From positions 20,418-84,417 of the forward strand of contig JAIXYK010000001.1 of NCBI GenBank assembly GCA_027490225.1: a stretch of DNA of 64,000 nucleotides, read 5' to 3'. Shown here in pieces: positions 53,545 to 62,342 of this stretch. A model generated the notes under the pieces. That model was not told where the DNA came from, ran no database searches, and was given only the letters and a program-made list of their open reading frames with translations. Numbering within the stretch: the stretch's first letter is position 1; the number at the start of each line of letters is the position of its first letter. A program made the translations under genes and the position numbers. This DNA comes from Bacteroidota bacterium (GTDB taxonomy: Bacteria > Bacteroidota > Bacteroidia > M30B66).

Positions 53545-55149
53545 CTATAACTTCAAGATAAATTCAGTAAGGTTATCTTCGGTGTTTAATTGGAATTTCT
53601 TGCGCAATCTGTACCTAGCCGTTTTTACGCTATCGGGAGAAATGTTTAAAATTCCTGCCATTTCTTTGATTGACATGTTGAGTTTTATAAGTGCGCATAG
53701 CTTTAAATCGTTGGGGCTGATTTCTGGATATGCATCTTTAATTTTTTGGTAGAAATTCTTGTTAATGCTTTCGAAATGGACATTAAAATCTGACCATTCT
53801 TTGTCCTGGTTTTGGCTTTTGTGAATGATTTTATCAATCACCAGATCATCTTTTTTTTCGGTATTTTTTAATTCAGCATTTAATTGTTGTAACAGCTCAT
53901 TTTTCTGCAACATTTGAATTGCCAAGGCGCTGATTTTGCTTTCTTTAAAATCTATTTCATTCTGCAGCTTTGTTTCTTCTAATTTTTTTTGTTCGTGTAG
54001 GGCATGTAAAAGTTCTTCCTTGGCAGATATAAGTTGTTTATTTCTTGCATTGATTTTTCGAAGAAACAAAATGATATTTATGGCAATAATTAATATGGAA
54101 AAAATACCAACGCCTAGGAGAGTAGTGGTAAGTTTTGCAATGTCTTTCTCTTGTTGCGCTATTTGCAATTGACGGTTTTTTTCGGAGACTTCAAACTGAA
54201 TTTCTAAGCGCTTAACGGTTTCTTCTTTATCACGCGAAAACAGGGTGTCGCGAATGCTTTTTAATTGTTCCTGAATAGATAAGGCTTCACTGTATTTATT
54301 TGCATTTTTTAGAAACAAGTATTCTTCTTCCATTACTCGAATTAAGAAAGATCTATCTCTTAATTCCGTAGCAATTGACTTTGCGTTTGCAAGGGCTTTT
54401 TCTATTTCCTGATAGGGGGCATTAAAACGCTTGAACCATTTGATGAAAGAGAGCTGCACCAAAACTTGCGCTTGTTTGTTTTGGGAATTGAAAGCTATTT
54501 CCTGTGCTTTTGTTAAAAAAATGAAACTTTCGGTTTTGTTACCCTTTTCGGTTTCTAAATCGGCAACTTTTAAATAAGAGCTGGGCAAATAGGCTATTTG
54601 ATTGGTCTCTAAATTTGCAGCAAGCGATTTTCTATAGAAGTATTCAACTGAATCTGATTTCCCAAGTTTTTTATAAGCAGTTCCCAAGGAATTGTAGATT
54701 AATCCAATGGTTCCAGTGGTGTCTTTCTGGGAATCGAAACCCAAAAGTGCTTGTTTACTTAGTGAAATAACCTTCACAAAGTTGCCTTGACGACCATAAA
54801 TGGTACTTATGAGTTGTAAGCAGCGACTACGGCCAACTAAAGCTTCTTTGGACTGCGTTTTTTCGAGGAGCGCAAACTCCTTTAAAGCATCATCTGCGTA
54901 CCTTAAGCCTTGCGAATAACTCACACCATGAGCGCTAATTCCGAGGTATAAAAGGGCATTGCCAATGTCTTTGTGATTTTCTTCATTTCTGGCAATTTCT
55001 AGGGCTTTGCTAAAATTGAGAATGGCGATTTCATCTTTATCTTGAATCAAAGCTGCCCAGCCAATTTTTAAATAAGCATCTGCCCCACCCGCAAAAACCT
55101 TGGAGCATAATGAAAAACTTAAAAATAGAATGAGTAGAAATAAACGCAT
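53545..55149 (-). CDS. Membrane-bound TPR sensor with C-terminal LuxR-type helix-turn-helix
   Basis: A 534-residue membrane regulator. A signal peptide (about 1-20) is followed by periplasmic TPR-like helices (about 25-320), one membrane segment (LLGVGIFSILIIAINIILFL), a coiled-coil (about 365-440) and a C-terminal LuxR/GerE-type helix-turn-helix (ISPNDLKLCALIKLNMSIKE, MAGILNISPDSVKTARYRLR). It likely senses a periplasmic or envelope signal and binds DNA from the inner membrane. Such TPR-LuxR one-component regulators are frequent in Bacteroidota. I use the ATG at 55149 rather than a TTG seven codons earlier. Confidence 0.85.
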   Translation of the reverse strand: MRLFLLILFLSFSLCSKVFAGGADAYLKIGWAALIQDKDEIAILNFSKALEIARNEENHKDIGNALLYLGISAHGVSYSQGLRYADDALKEFALLEKTQSKEALVGRSRCLQLISTIYGRQGNFVKVISLSKQALLGFDSQKDTTGTIGLIYNSLGTAYKKLGKSDSVEYFYRKSLAANLETNQIAYLPSSYLKVADLETEKGNKTESFIFLTKAQEIAFNSQNKQAQVLVQLSFIKWFKRFNAPYQEIEKALANAKSIATELRDRSFLIRVMEEEYLFLKNANKYSEALSIQEQLKSIRDTLFSRDKEETVKRLEIQFEVSEKNRQLQIAQQEKDIAKLTTTLLGVGIFSILIIAINIILFLRKINARNKQLISAKEELLHALHEQKKLEETKLQNEIDFKESKISALAIQMLQKNELLQQLNAELKNTEKKDDLVIDKIIHKSQNQDKEWSDFNVHFESINKNFYQKIKDAYPEISPNDLKLCALIKLNMSIKEMAGILNISPDSVKTARYRLRKKFQLNTEDNLTEFILKL

Positions 55150-55215
55150 TGCGATAATATCTGCAAACAACGTTAAAATGCCATTAACCTACAATACAAT
55201 TTAATGGAATCCTTA

Positions 55216-56619
55216 CTAAGTCAAGTAAAATTGCTGGTGCATTTCAGGAATTTCCACATCTGTAAATCCTTTGTGGATGAGTTTATTTTTGAAGTTTTGT
55301 TGCACTTCGGGCTCGCCGTGCACCAAAAATAGTTGTTTTACTAAATCAGGATTTTGGCAAGCAATAAACTGACATAAATCGTCGTAATCGCCGTGTGCAC
55401 TCATGCTGCGCATTACACGAACTTCAGCATTTACTAAGTAAGGATCTCCAAAAAGCGTTACTTCTTTTTCGCCGCGCATTAGTTTTCCTCCTAAAGAACG
55501 GGGCTCGCAGTAACCTACAATGAGAATGGTATTTTTCGCATAAGAAATTACGTTTTTAATGTGGTGTTTTACCCTGCCTGCATCTGCCATTCCGGAGGCA
55601 GAAATAATTACACAAGGTTCTTTCCTTGCATTCAATATTTTAGAATCTTCTAGGTCTGTAATGTACTGCAGGCGTTTAAAATCGAAAGGTTCAGGATCTT
55701 TGCCACGAAACTGCTGAAACTTTTTATTCAATTCATTCATGTGTTCTTTGATAATGTTGGTAGCTTCTACAGACAAAGGAGAATCTACAAAAAAATCTAA
55801 ATCGGGCAGTTTATTATCGATTTCAAGACGGTTTAATGTGTATACAATTTCCTGCGTTCTGCCTACACTAAAAGATGGAATGATTAATTTTCCTCTTTTA
55901 TGAACACAGGTATCTACAATTGCTTCCAATAATTTGTTTTCAGTAATTCTAACGTCTTCGTGAAGAGAATCGCCGTAGGTAGATTCTAACAATAAATAAT
56001 CGGCTTGTGGAAATTTTTCGGGAGAACGCAGTAGCTCGTCGTTGTAACGTCCCACGTCTCCGCTAAAAGTAATTTGTGTTTCCTTTCCGCTTTCCTCAAT
56101 AGTTAAATGAATTGCTGCCGCGCCTAAAATATGGCCAACATCAGTAAACTGAAACTTTATATGTTCATTTATTTCTTTTAACTCATGGTAGGGCACTTCT
56201 ACGAAATGTTCAAAAGCTTTATGCGCATCTTTAATGGTATAGAGCGGTTTTATTGGCTTCTCCCCTTGCCTAGCCCTTTTTTTGTTTACATAAAATGCAT
56301 CCTGTTCTTGAATATGTGCGGAGTCGAGCAATAAGATTCTTGCTAAATCGAAAGTTCCGGGTGTGCAATATACTTTTCCGGAATATCCATCTTTAATTAA
56401 TTTGGGAATGAGTCCGCAATGGTCAATGTGGGCATGTGAAAGTATTAAATAATCAATTTGCGCAGGAACAAAACCCCAGTTTAAATTTAAAACCGCAGCT
56501 TCTTTTGGATTTCCTTGAAACATGCCGCAGTCGAGTAGAATTTTGGATCCGTTTTTCAACTCTAGTAAATGCTTACTGCCAGTAACCATTTGTGCTGCAC
56601 CATGGAAGGAAATTTTCAT
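55216..56619 (-). CDS. Beta-CASP metallo-beta-lactamase RNA nuclease (YSH1/CPSF-like)
   Basis: A 467-residue enzyme with HxHxDH (LSHAHIDHCG, His62, His64, Asp66, His67) as the metal site. The beta-CASP insert has the family markers HILGAAAIHLTI, FSGDVGRYN, LLLESTYGDSLH, FVDSPLSVEATNI, VIISASGMADAGRVKHH and SMSAHGDYDDL. These enzymes cleave RNA as endo- or exonucleases. It is the YSH1-like type, distinct from RNase J, and stands alone on the minus strand. It is divergent from the PaiB-like gene. Confidence 0.93.
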   Translation of the reverse strand: MKISFHGAAQMVTGSKHLLELKNGSKILLDCGMFQGNPKEAAVLNLNWGFVPAQIDYLILSHAHIDHCGLIPKLIKDGYSGKVYCTPGTFDLARILLLDSAHIQEQDAFYVNKKRARQGEKPIKPLYTIKDAHKAFEHFVEVPYHELKEINEHIKFQFTDVGHILGAAAIHLTIEESGKETQITFSGDVGRYNDELLRSPEKFPQADYLLLESTYGDSLHEDVRITENKLLEAIVDTCVHKRGKLIIPSFSVGRTQEIVYTLNRLEIDNKLPDLDFFVDSPLSVEATNIIKEHMNELNKKFQQFRGKDPEPFDFKRLQYITDLEDSKILNARKEPCVIISASGMADAGRVKHHIKNVISYAKNTILIVGYCEPRSLGGKLMRGEKEVTLFGDPYLVNAEVRVMRSMSAHGDYDDLCQFIACQNPDLVKQLFLVHGEPEVQQNFKNKLIHKGFTDVEIPEMHQQFYLT

Positions 56620-56898
56620 AAATTGAATTTATCAGAGCAATGTACACAAAAGTTACTGCCAATAGAATGATAAAAATCAAGTATAAAAGAATCGTTTGAC
56701 TTATTATTTTAAGTTGATTGATTGTTGTATGGTTCTCATGATGCTCAAAATGTAAATTTTTTATCAAAATCATTTTAGTAGTTTTGAAAAACTAAAGTTT
56801 CTATGGTAATTAATGAATAGAAATGCTGTTTTTTTGTATTGAAAAGGTGCGTGTTGACTGTAACATACTTCATTCTAACTTTTAAAAACAAGATAAAT

Positions 56899-57567
56899 AT
56901 GTATAACTTCTCCTACTTCAAAGAAAATGACAAGCAAATCATTCTGGATTTTATAGAAGAAAATCCATTTGCATTTATTACAGGTAGTTTTTTATCTGGA
57001 GAGCAAGTTGCATCACAAATACCTGTTTTACTTGAAAAGAGAAATGGTGAATTGTTTTTGCAAGGACACATTATGCGAAACACTGACCACCACAAGGCTT
57101 TTGTTGAAAATCCGAATGCATTGCTTGTTTTCACTGGACCAAGTTGTTACGTAAGTGCTTCTTGGTATAGCAATCCTCAAATTGGTTCAACCTGGAATTA
57201 TATGAGTGTTCATGTTGCAGGCCAAGTAAATTTTATGACGAACGATGCCTTAAAAGCATTTATGCGAAAATTGACTCTAAAATTTGAAAACGGTAATACA
57301 CAATCGTTGACATTTTACGATAATCTTCCCGACCAATTCTTAGATAAGATGATGCCTGCAATTGCTGGCTTTGAGATTAAAGCAGATAAAATAGAAAATG
57401 TATTTAAACTCAGCCAAAATAGAGACGAAAAAAGTTACATGAATATTATTTCTAAATTGGATGAACAAGGCGGTAGTCGCGCTTTGATTGCTTTAGAAAT
57501 GAAAAAAAGAAAAGCAGCATTATTTCCAACTGGTGTTGAATGGGATGCTTCTAAATTTGATTCTTAA
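56899..57567 (+). CDS. PaiB-type FMN-binding negative transcriptional regulator family
   Basis: A 222-residue flavin-binding split-barrel protein. MYNFSYFKENDKQIILDFIE, 'LQGHIMRNTDHHKAF' and CYVSASWYSNPQIGSTWNYM match the PaiB family, originally named as a negative regulator in Bacillus. It carries an FMN-binding pocket rather than a DNA-binding domain. The chosen ATG at 56899 gives the usual family start, and 20 codons upstream are discarded. A decayed acetyltransferase gene lies right after it. Confidence 0.85.
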   Translation: MYNFSYFKENDKQIILDFIEENPFAFITGSFLSGEQVASQIPVLLEKRNGELFLQGHIMRNTDHHKAFVENPNALLVFTGPSCYVSASWYSNPQIGSTWNYMSVHVAGQVNFMTNDALKAFMRKLTLKFENGNTQSLTFYDNLPDQFLDKMMPAIAGFEIKADKIENVFKLSQNRDEKSYMNIISKLDEQGGSRALIALEMKKRKAALFPTGVEWDASKFDS

Positions 57568-57592
57568 CTTTTTAAATGTTTATTACAACACA

Positions 57593-57978
57593 ATGCAAAT
57601 AAAGATACTAAATAAAAACGAAATTTCAGATTTCCGAAATTTAATTGAAATATTTAAGGAGTTTTTTGAAAATGAAGAACAAAACCTGACAATAAGCATT
57701 TGCTGATTTTACTCTGTAATCCAGACTTTATGGTATTTGTTCTAAAGTTAAACGAGAAAGTAGTTGGTGGTTTAACTATCTAAATTCTAAAATAGAAACT
57801 TAGGTATAAAACCGATAGCCTATATTTATAATATGGGAATTTGGCCAATTTTCAAAGAAAAGGTTTAGGTAATGCTTTAATAACGTATATACTTAATTTC
57901 TGCAAAGAAAGTAACTTTGAAGATGCTTATTTAGAAAATGAAGAATAGGATTTTAATTTTTGAAATGATTTTAAATAG
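57593..57978 (+). pseudogene. Decayed GNAT acetyltransferase, AAC(3)-I-like
   Basis: Pieces of one acetyltransferase appear in changing frames. From ATG 57593 comes MQIKILNKNEISDFRNLIEI and FKEFFENEEQNLTISIC, ending at a TGA. A shifted frame then gives HLLILLCNPDFMVFVLKLNE and KVVGGLTI. Next is KPIAYIYNMGI, and a third frame gives NFQRKGLGNALITYILNFCK with the Q-R-K-G-x-G acetyl-CoA loop and FEDAYLENEE before a TAG. At least three frameshifts or stops break it. The order of fragments fits the aminoglycoside 3-N-acetyltransferase I-like branch of GNAT proteins. It cannot encode an active enzyme as it stands. Confidence 0.8.
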
Positions 57979-57982
57979 TACT

Positions 57983-58831
57983 TTATTTTAGAGTATGATT
58001 TATTCTAAATTCTCTAGGAGTCATTTGTTTTCTTTTTAGAAAGATTCTATTAAAATAACTCAAGGATTCAAATCCACATGAGTAGGCAATATTTTTAATA
58101 TTCTCATCGGAATTAAGCAAAAAATTACACGCCGCGTTGATTCTTAAATCATTTATATAATATGAGAAAGTAATACTGGTTGCTTTTTTGAAAAATTTAC
58201 AAAAATTGCTTTCACTCATAAATACCAAATCGGCAACTTTTTTTAATGAAATGTCATTTGAAAAATTATTTTGTAAAAATACGCACACTTTATTTATTCT
58301 TATTTCCATTTCCTCATTTATTTGATATTTATAAATTGAAGAGGAAATTTTAGTAGTGCTACAAAATGATAACTTCGTTAGAATATTTAATAAAGCGAGC
58401 ATTTTTTCAATTCCAGTTGAGTTTATCATTTCAAGTAACATTTTTTTTATATCACTTGGGTAATCTTTAAATAAAAGACCACAATTCGATTTTTCAAAAA
58501 GTGTTTTTAAATGATTTGTTTCCTTAAAATCAATAATTCTTCGAACAAATTCAGATGGAAGCTGAATTACGATTGCTTCAAATTTGTCATCAGTGGCAGC
58601 TTTGCCAAACCATGTATGGGGCAAATTAGGGCCAATTAATACAAAATCATCATCAGAAAATTCATGATGACTATTACCAATCAAGCGATATCCATTTCCT
58701 TTTATGATATAGGTAAGCTCATATTCTGGATGAAAATGCCATTTGAAATCAAAAGCTGAAGTAGTATATGAATAAGCATAAAAACTTGATTGTAATAAAT
58801 TACTACTGATGTCCTCTAGAATAGGCTTCAT
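57983..58831 (-). CDS. AraC-family transcriptional regulator with cupin sensor domain
   Basis: A 282-residue regulator. The N-terminal cupin (about 15-110; FKWHFHPEYELTYIIKGNGY, 'LIGPNLPHTWFG') binds a small ligand, probably a sugar. The C-terminal pair of helix-turn-helix motifs (ISLKKVADLVFMSESNFCKF, 'NIKNIAYSCGFESLSYFNRIFL') is AraC-type. I start at the ATG at 58831. It diverges from the PhyH-isomerase-transporter operon and probably controls it, with the ligand being the transported sugar or an intermediate. Confidence 0.9.
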   Translation of the reverse strand: MKPILEDISSNLLQSSFYAYSYTTSAFDFKWHFHPEYELTYIIKGNGYRLIGNSHHEFSDDDFVLIGPNLPHTWFGKAATDDKFEAIVIQLPSEFVRRIIDFKETNHLKTLFEKSNCGLLFKDYPSDIKKMLLEMINSTGIEKMLALLNILTKLSFCSTTKISSSIYKYQINEEMEIRINKVCVFLQNNFSNDISLKKVADLVFMSESNFCKFFKKATSITFSYYINDLRINAACNFLLNSDENIKNIAYSCGFESLSYFNRIFLKRKQMTPREFRINHTLK

Positions 58832-58931
58832 AAACCTATATTTTATTATTATGAATTTCAAATATAAGTTATTATTCAATATAGTATTAGTATTGAAAAG
58901 AATAAGTCAATTTACTATGCGAATTGAAAAT

Positions 58932-58939
58932 TAGTTTTG
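58932..58939 (+). promoter_or_regulatory. Candidate -7 box of the PhyH-isomerase-transporter operon
   Basis: TAGTTTTG matches TAnnTTTG and lies 24 bases before the PhyH ATG at 58964. No TTG is found at the right -33 spacing, which would be consistent with dependence on the divergent AraC regulator. Confidence 0.4.
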
Positions 58940-58963
58940 TTTGTATTTGTAAATTAAAAATTT

Positions 58964-59791
58964 ATGCAACTAATACCTCTTTCAATCGCTGAGTATTTAA
59001 AACAGCCATATGAACTTTCCCAAGAACAAATTGATTTTTATCAGAATTATCGATTTATAAAGTTAAAAAATGTATTAAACTCAGAAACGGTTCTATTCTT
59101 TAATGAAGCTATTACAACTCAAGTAAACGCTATGAATCAAGAACTAACTTCTCTTGAAGATAGAACAACTTATGGCAAAGCCTTTTTACAATTATTCAAT
59201 TTGTGGTTAGAAAATGATATTGTAAAAGAATTAATTTTCAGTAAACGGATTGCTAAAATTGCATCGGATTTAATGAAAGTTAATGGTGTTAGATTATATC
59301 ACGACCAAGCGCTATTTAAAGAAGGTGGTGGTGGTATAACACCTTGGCACGCCGACCAATATTACTGGCCTTTAGAAACTGATAAAACTATTACATGTTG
59401 GATTCCATTACAAGCAACACCTTTGGAAATGGGACCATTAGAATTTAGTGCTGGAAGCCATACCATTGTTGAAGGGCGCGAATTGGAGATTGGTGATGAA
59501 AGCGAACAAGTGATACAAAAAAAATTACGTGTTACTGATTTTAAACATGTTATAGAAGCTTTTGATATTGGAGAAATTAGTTTTCATTCTGGTTGGATTT
59601 TCCATCGTGCTGGTGTAAATGTGACAAATGAAATGCGAAAAGTAATGACTATAATTTATATGGACAAAGACATGATTTTAAAAAATCCTGAAAATAAAAA
59701 CCAAATACACGATTGGAATACTTGGTGTCCAGGTGCAAAAGTTGGTGAAATAGTTAATTCTCCAATTAATCCAATTTTATATTCAAAATAA
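58964..59791 (+). CDS. Phytanoyl-CoA dioxygenase (PhyH) family Fe(II)/2-oxoglutarate enzyme
   Basis: A 275-residue dioxygenase. The iron triad is His129 and Asp131 (PWHADQYYW) with distal His214 (FHSGWIFHRAGVN). Arg225, 11 residues after the distal His, would bind 2-oxoglutarate as in human PHYH. Bacterial members hydroxylate very diverse small molecules. It is first in a three-gene operon with a xylose-isomerase-like TIM barrel and a sugar porter, under an AraC regulator. It may open or demethylate a modified sugar, which is inference from context. Confidence 0.9.
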   Translation: MQLIPLSIAEYLKQPYELSQEQIDFYQNYRFIKLKNVLNSETVLFFNEAITTQVNAMNQELTSLEDRTTYGKAFLQLFNLWLENDIVKELIFSKRIAKIASDLMKVNGVRLYHDQALFKEGGGGITPWHADQYYWPLETDKTITCWIPLQATPLEMGPLEFSAGSHTIVEGRELEIGDESEQVIQKKLRVTDFKHVIEAFDIGEISFHSGWIFHRAGVNVTNEMRKVMTIIYMDKDMILKNPENKNQIHDWNTWCPGAKVGEIVNSPINPILYSK

Positions 59792-59792
59792 T

Positions 59793-60641
59793 ATGGTAAT
59801 TAAATATATCTGCACATTTTGGGGGTGCGAACATCAATCCGCAAAAGAATTTCTAAGCAATGTTGTATCCAATGGTTATGATGGTGTGGAAATTAATTTT
59901 CCTGATGATGCCAATTTTATAAGCGAATTTATTGATGAATTAAAAATTATTAGAAAAACGATTAATAGTGATTTTATCTTTATTGCTCAACAAGTATTAT
60001 CCAACAAAAACGAAAGTATCAGCGAGTATATTGAAAGAATTACGGAACGATTGAATTTTTTAACAACCTTAAAACCCAATTATATAAATTCTCATACTGG
60101 AAAAGATTTTTACGATTTTAGTGATAACTGTAAAATAATTGAAATCACGGAGTTAATATCAAAAAAATCAGGAATTCCTATCTGGCACGAAATTCATCGT
60201 GGTAGATTTTCATTTCATTTAAAAACACTTCTAAGATATCTTGACACCTATCCAAAATTAAAATTAATTGCCGATTTCTCGCATTTCTGTGTGGTATCTG
60301 AAAGTAATTTGGAAGATCAAAACGATTTATTATTAAAAATTTATCCCAATATAAAACATATACACGCACGTATTGGCTTTGATCAAAGTCCACAAGTAAA
60401 TAATCCTTTTGCTCCTGAGTGGAAAAATCATTTAGAAAAATATATGATTTGGTGGAATGAAATCATTGAAATTCAACACCAAAATAACAACACTCAAATT
60501 ACAATTACACCGGAATTTGGACCTTTTCCCTATATGCCTCAAGCACCATTTACAAAAATGCCGCTTTCAAATCAATGGGAAATCAACCTTCAAATGAAAA
60601 AATATTTACAACAAAACCTTCAAACTAATGGTAAAAAATAA
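59793..60641 (+). CDS. Xylose-isomerase-like TIM-barrel sugar isomerase/epimerase
   Basis: A 282-residue TIM barrel (AP endonuclease 2 / sugar phosphate isomerase-epimerase family). The metal ligands can be placed as Glu133 (IWHEIHRGR), Asp161 (LIADFSHF), His191 (HIHARIG) and Glu241 (ITPEFGP), the usual E-D-H-E set. The opening, NGYDGVEINFPDDANF, is typical of the family. It starts two bases after the PhyH stop and overlaps the transporter gene by 14 bases, so all three are translated from one message. The substrate is unknown. Confidence 0.88.
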   Translation: MVIKYICTFWGCEHQSAKEFLSNVVSNGYDGVEINFPDDANFISEFIDELKIIRKTINSDFIFIAQQVLSNKNESISEYIERITERLNFLTTLKPNYINSHTGKDFYDFSDNCKIIEITELISKKSGIPIWHEIHRGRFSFHLKTLLRYLDTYPKLKLIADFSHFCVVSESNLEDQNDLLLKIYPNIKHIHARIGFDQSPQVNNPFAPEWKNHLEKYMIWWNEIIEIQHQNNNTQITITPEFGPFPYMPQAPFTKMPLSNQWEINLQMKKYLQQNLQTNGKK

Positions 60642-61995
60642 CAAAAATTATATCCTGTTTATTGCTTTGAGTGCAGCCCTTGGGGGATTGTTATTTGGAT
60701 ATGATACGGCAGTAATTTCTGGAACAATTGGTAATTTAGCCCAGTATTTCCATTTAAATCCCGTTGAAACAGGTTGGGCAATTTCAAGTGCATTGGTTGG
60801 TTGTTTAATAGGTGCGTTTTTCTCTGATTATTTTAGTAACCGATTTGGACGAAAAACAACAATGATAATTACTGCTATTCTTTTTATTCTAAATTCAATT
60901 GGAACAGCTTTGCCAAATTCATTCACAATGTTTGTAATATTCAGAATTGTTGGTGGAATTGGAGTTGGCATTGCTTCAATGGTCGTCCCTATGTACATCG
61001 CCGAAATTGCTCCTCCTAAAAGCCGAGGAGCCTTGGTAGGAAACTATCAATTAGCCATCGTTATTGGTATAGTTGTAGTTTATTTTGTTAATTATTTCAT
61101 TGCACTGCAAGGCGATGCCAATTGGAATTTGAACATTGGGTGGCGTTGGATGTTTGGCTCAGAAATTATTCCGTCTCTACTTTTCTTGGTGTTTATATTT
61201 CTAATTCCAGAAAGTCCAAGGTGGTTGTTCCAAAAAGGAAAATCTACGAAAGCAATTAAAGTTTTAGAAAAATTGAACTCACTTGAAGAGGCTGTTATAG
61301 TTCAAACCGAAATTCAAAATTCACTGAATAAAGAAGATAAAAATCAATGGAAAAATTTAGTAAATCCAATATTTAAGAAAGCACTTTTTGCAGGTATTGG
61401 ACTTTCAATTTTACAACAATTAACGGGTATTAACGCCATTTTGTATTATGCTCCTGAAATCTTTAAAAGTTTAGGAAGTTCTGCAGATGTTTCGTTGTTA
61501 GAAACCAGTATTTTAGGAGTTGTAAATTTAATTTTCACATTGTTAGCCATACGTTTAGTTGATAAAATGGGAAGAAAACCATTGTTATACATTGGCTCTG
61601 TGGGAATGACTATTGCTTTAGCAGCGGTTGGCTTATTTATTTATTACAATGCTATTGGAAATTGGGTTTTGCCCTTCTTATTGTTGTTTATGGCTTCTTT
61701 TAGTATTTCATGGGGGCCAATTGTTTGGGTTTTATTATCAGAAATTTTCCCTAACAAAATTAAAAGTTTAGCATTGGCAATCAGCGTTTTTATTCAATGG
61801 ATTGCCAATTTTGTAGTAACACAATTTTTTCCAAGTTTAGTAGAAAATCAGTGGTTGAAAACGAATTTTAACGGAGCATTTCCATTTTATTTGTTTTCAG
61901 TAATTTGTCTAATTTCTTTAGTTTTTGTTTGGAAAAAGATACCAGAAACTAAGAATAAAAGTCTTGAAGAAATGGATAAAATTTGGGAAAGTTAA
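60628..61995 (+). CDS. Sugar porter family MFS transporter
   Basis: A 455-residue major-facilitator protein with 12 predicted membrane helices. Sugar porter motifs are present: GGLLFGYDTAVISGTIG in helix 1, RFGRKTT, PPKSRGALVGNYQLAI, PESPRWLFQKGK at the end of helix 6, QQLTGINAILYYAPEIF in helix 7, and KIPETKNKSLEEM at the end. The QQLTGIN motif in helix 7 is linked to hexose binding. It is the final gene of the AraC-controlled operon and probably imports the substrate of the two enzymes by proton symport. Confidence 0.93.
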   Translation: MVKNNKNYILFIALSAALGGLLFGYDTAVISGTIGNLAQYFHLNPVETGWAISSALVGCLIGAFFSDYFSNRFGRKTTMIITAILFILNSIGTALPNSFTMFVIFRIVGGIGVGIASMVVPMYIAEIAPPKSRGALVGNYQLAIVIGIVVVYFVNYFIALQGDANWNLNIGWRWMFGSEIIPSLLFLVFIFLIPESPRWLFQKGKSTKAIKVLEKLNSLEEAVIVQTEIQNSLNKEDKNQWKNLVNPIFKKALFAGIGLSILQQLTGINAILYYAPEIFKSLGSSADVSLLETSILGVVNLIFTLLAIRLVDKMGRKPLLYIGSVGMTIALAAVGLFIYYNAIGNWVLPFLLLFMASFSISWGPIVWVLLSEIFPNKIKSLALAISVFIQWIANFVVTQFFPSLVENQWLKTNFNGAFPFYLFSVICLISLVFVWKKIPETKNKSLEEMDKIWES

Positions 61996-62284
61996 AGAAT
62001 GCCACAACAAATCTTAATGCCGCGCTCCCGGTAGAGCCAAATACCGTTTTGTATGAGCTTGGCTTTTTGTGAGAGGGGAAATACAAAACGTATGGGCGAT
62101 AACGGGTTAAAGCGCCCAAGAATTATGAGTTTATTTACAAACGTCACGGTAGGGATTTTTTTAAATGCATCGATATTAAAGTAAGAAAAGCAATTGATAC
62201 TGCGTATAGAATGATAAAAATCAAGTTTAAAAGTAATGAAAAATACATGAATTATTATTCTTAGGTAATTGTTTGAATTACCAT
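61996..62284. other. Intergenic region with competing hairpins and an open remnant frame
   Basis: After the transporter stop is a GC-rich patch. AGCCAA (62035-62040) can pair with TTGGCT (62059-62064), which is followed by five T. Alternatively CGTTTTGTAT (62045-62054) can pair with ATACAAAACG (62081-62090), and the two pairings exclude each other. From about 62102 to 62265 a plus-strand frame without start codon (YEFIYKRHGRDFFKCIDIKV, RKAIDTAYRMIKIKFKSNEK) is open to a TAG and may be a gene remnant of unrecognised family. No complete gene is seen. Confidence 0.5.
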
Positions 62285-62324
62285 AAAAAAAAAGCCCCTG
62301 CCCAGAATTTCCTGGCAGGGGCTT
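62285..62324 (-). terminator. Intrinsic terminator of the T9SS repeat protein gene
   Basis: AAGCCCCTGCC (62292-62302) pairs with GGCAGGGGCTT (62314-62324) as a perfect 11-bp stem. On the minus strand nine T follow. It lies 18 bases past the stop of the T9SS protein at 62343. Confidence 0.94.
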
Positions 62325-62342
62325 AAAATGATATAGTTTTTA

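Noticed and set aside
56573..56773. Minus-strand frame for a 66-residue membrane-like peptide
   Set aside because: It overlaps the start of the beta-CASP gene in another frame, has no recognisable family, and its hydrophobicity can come from AT-rich sequence. I could not support it.
62016..62140. Integron attC-like recombination site
   Set aside because: Inverted repeats and a TAAC-like segment are present, but the paired R'/R'' core sites are not convincing and no integrase is seen.
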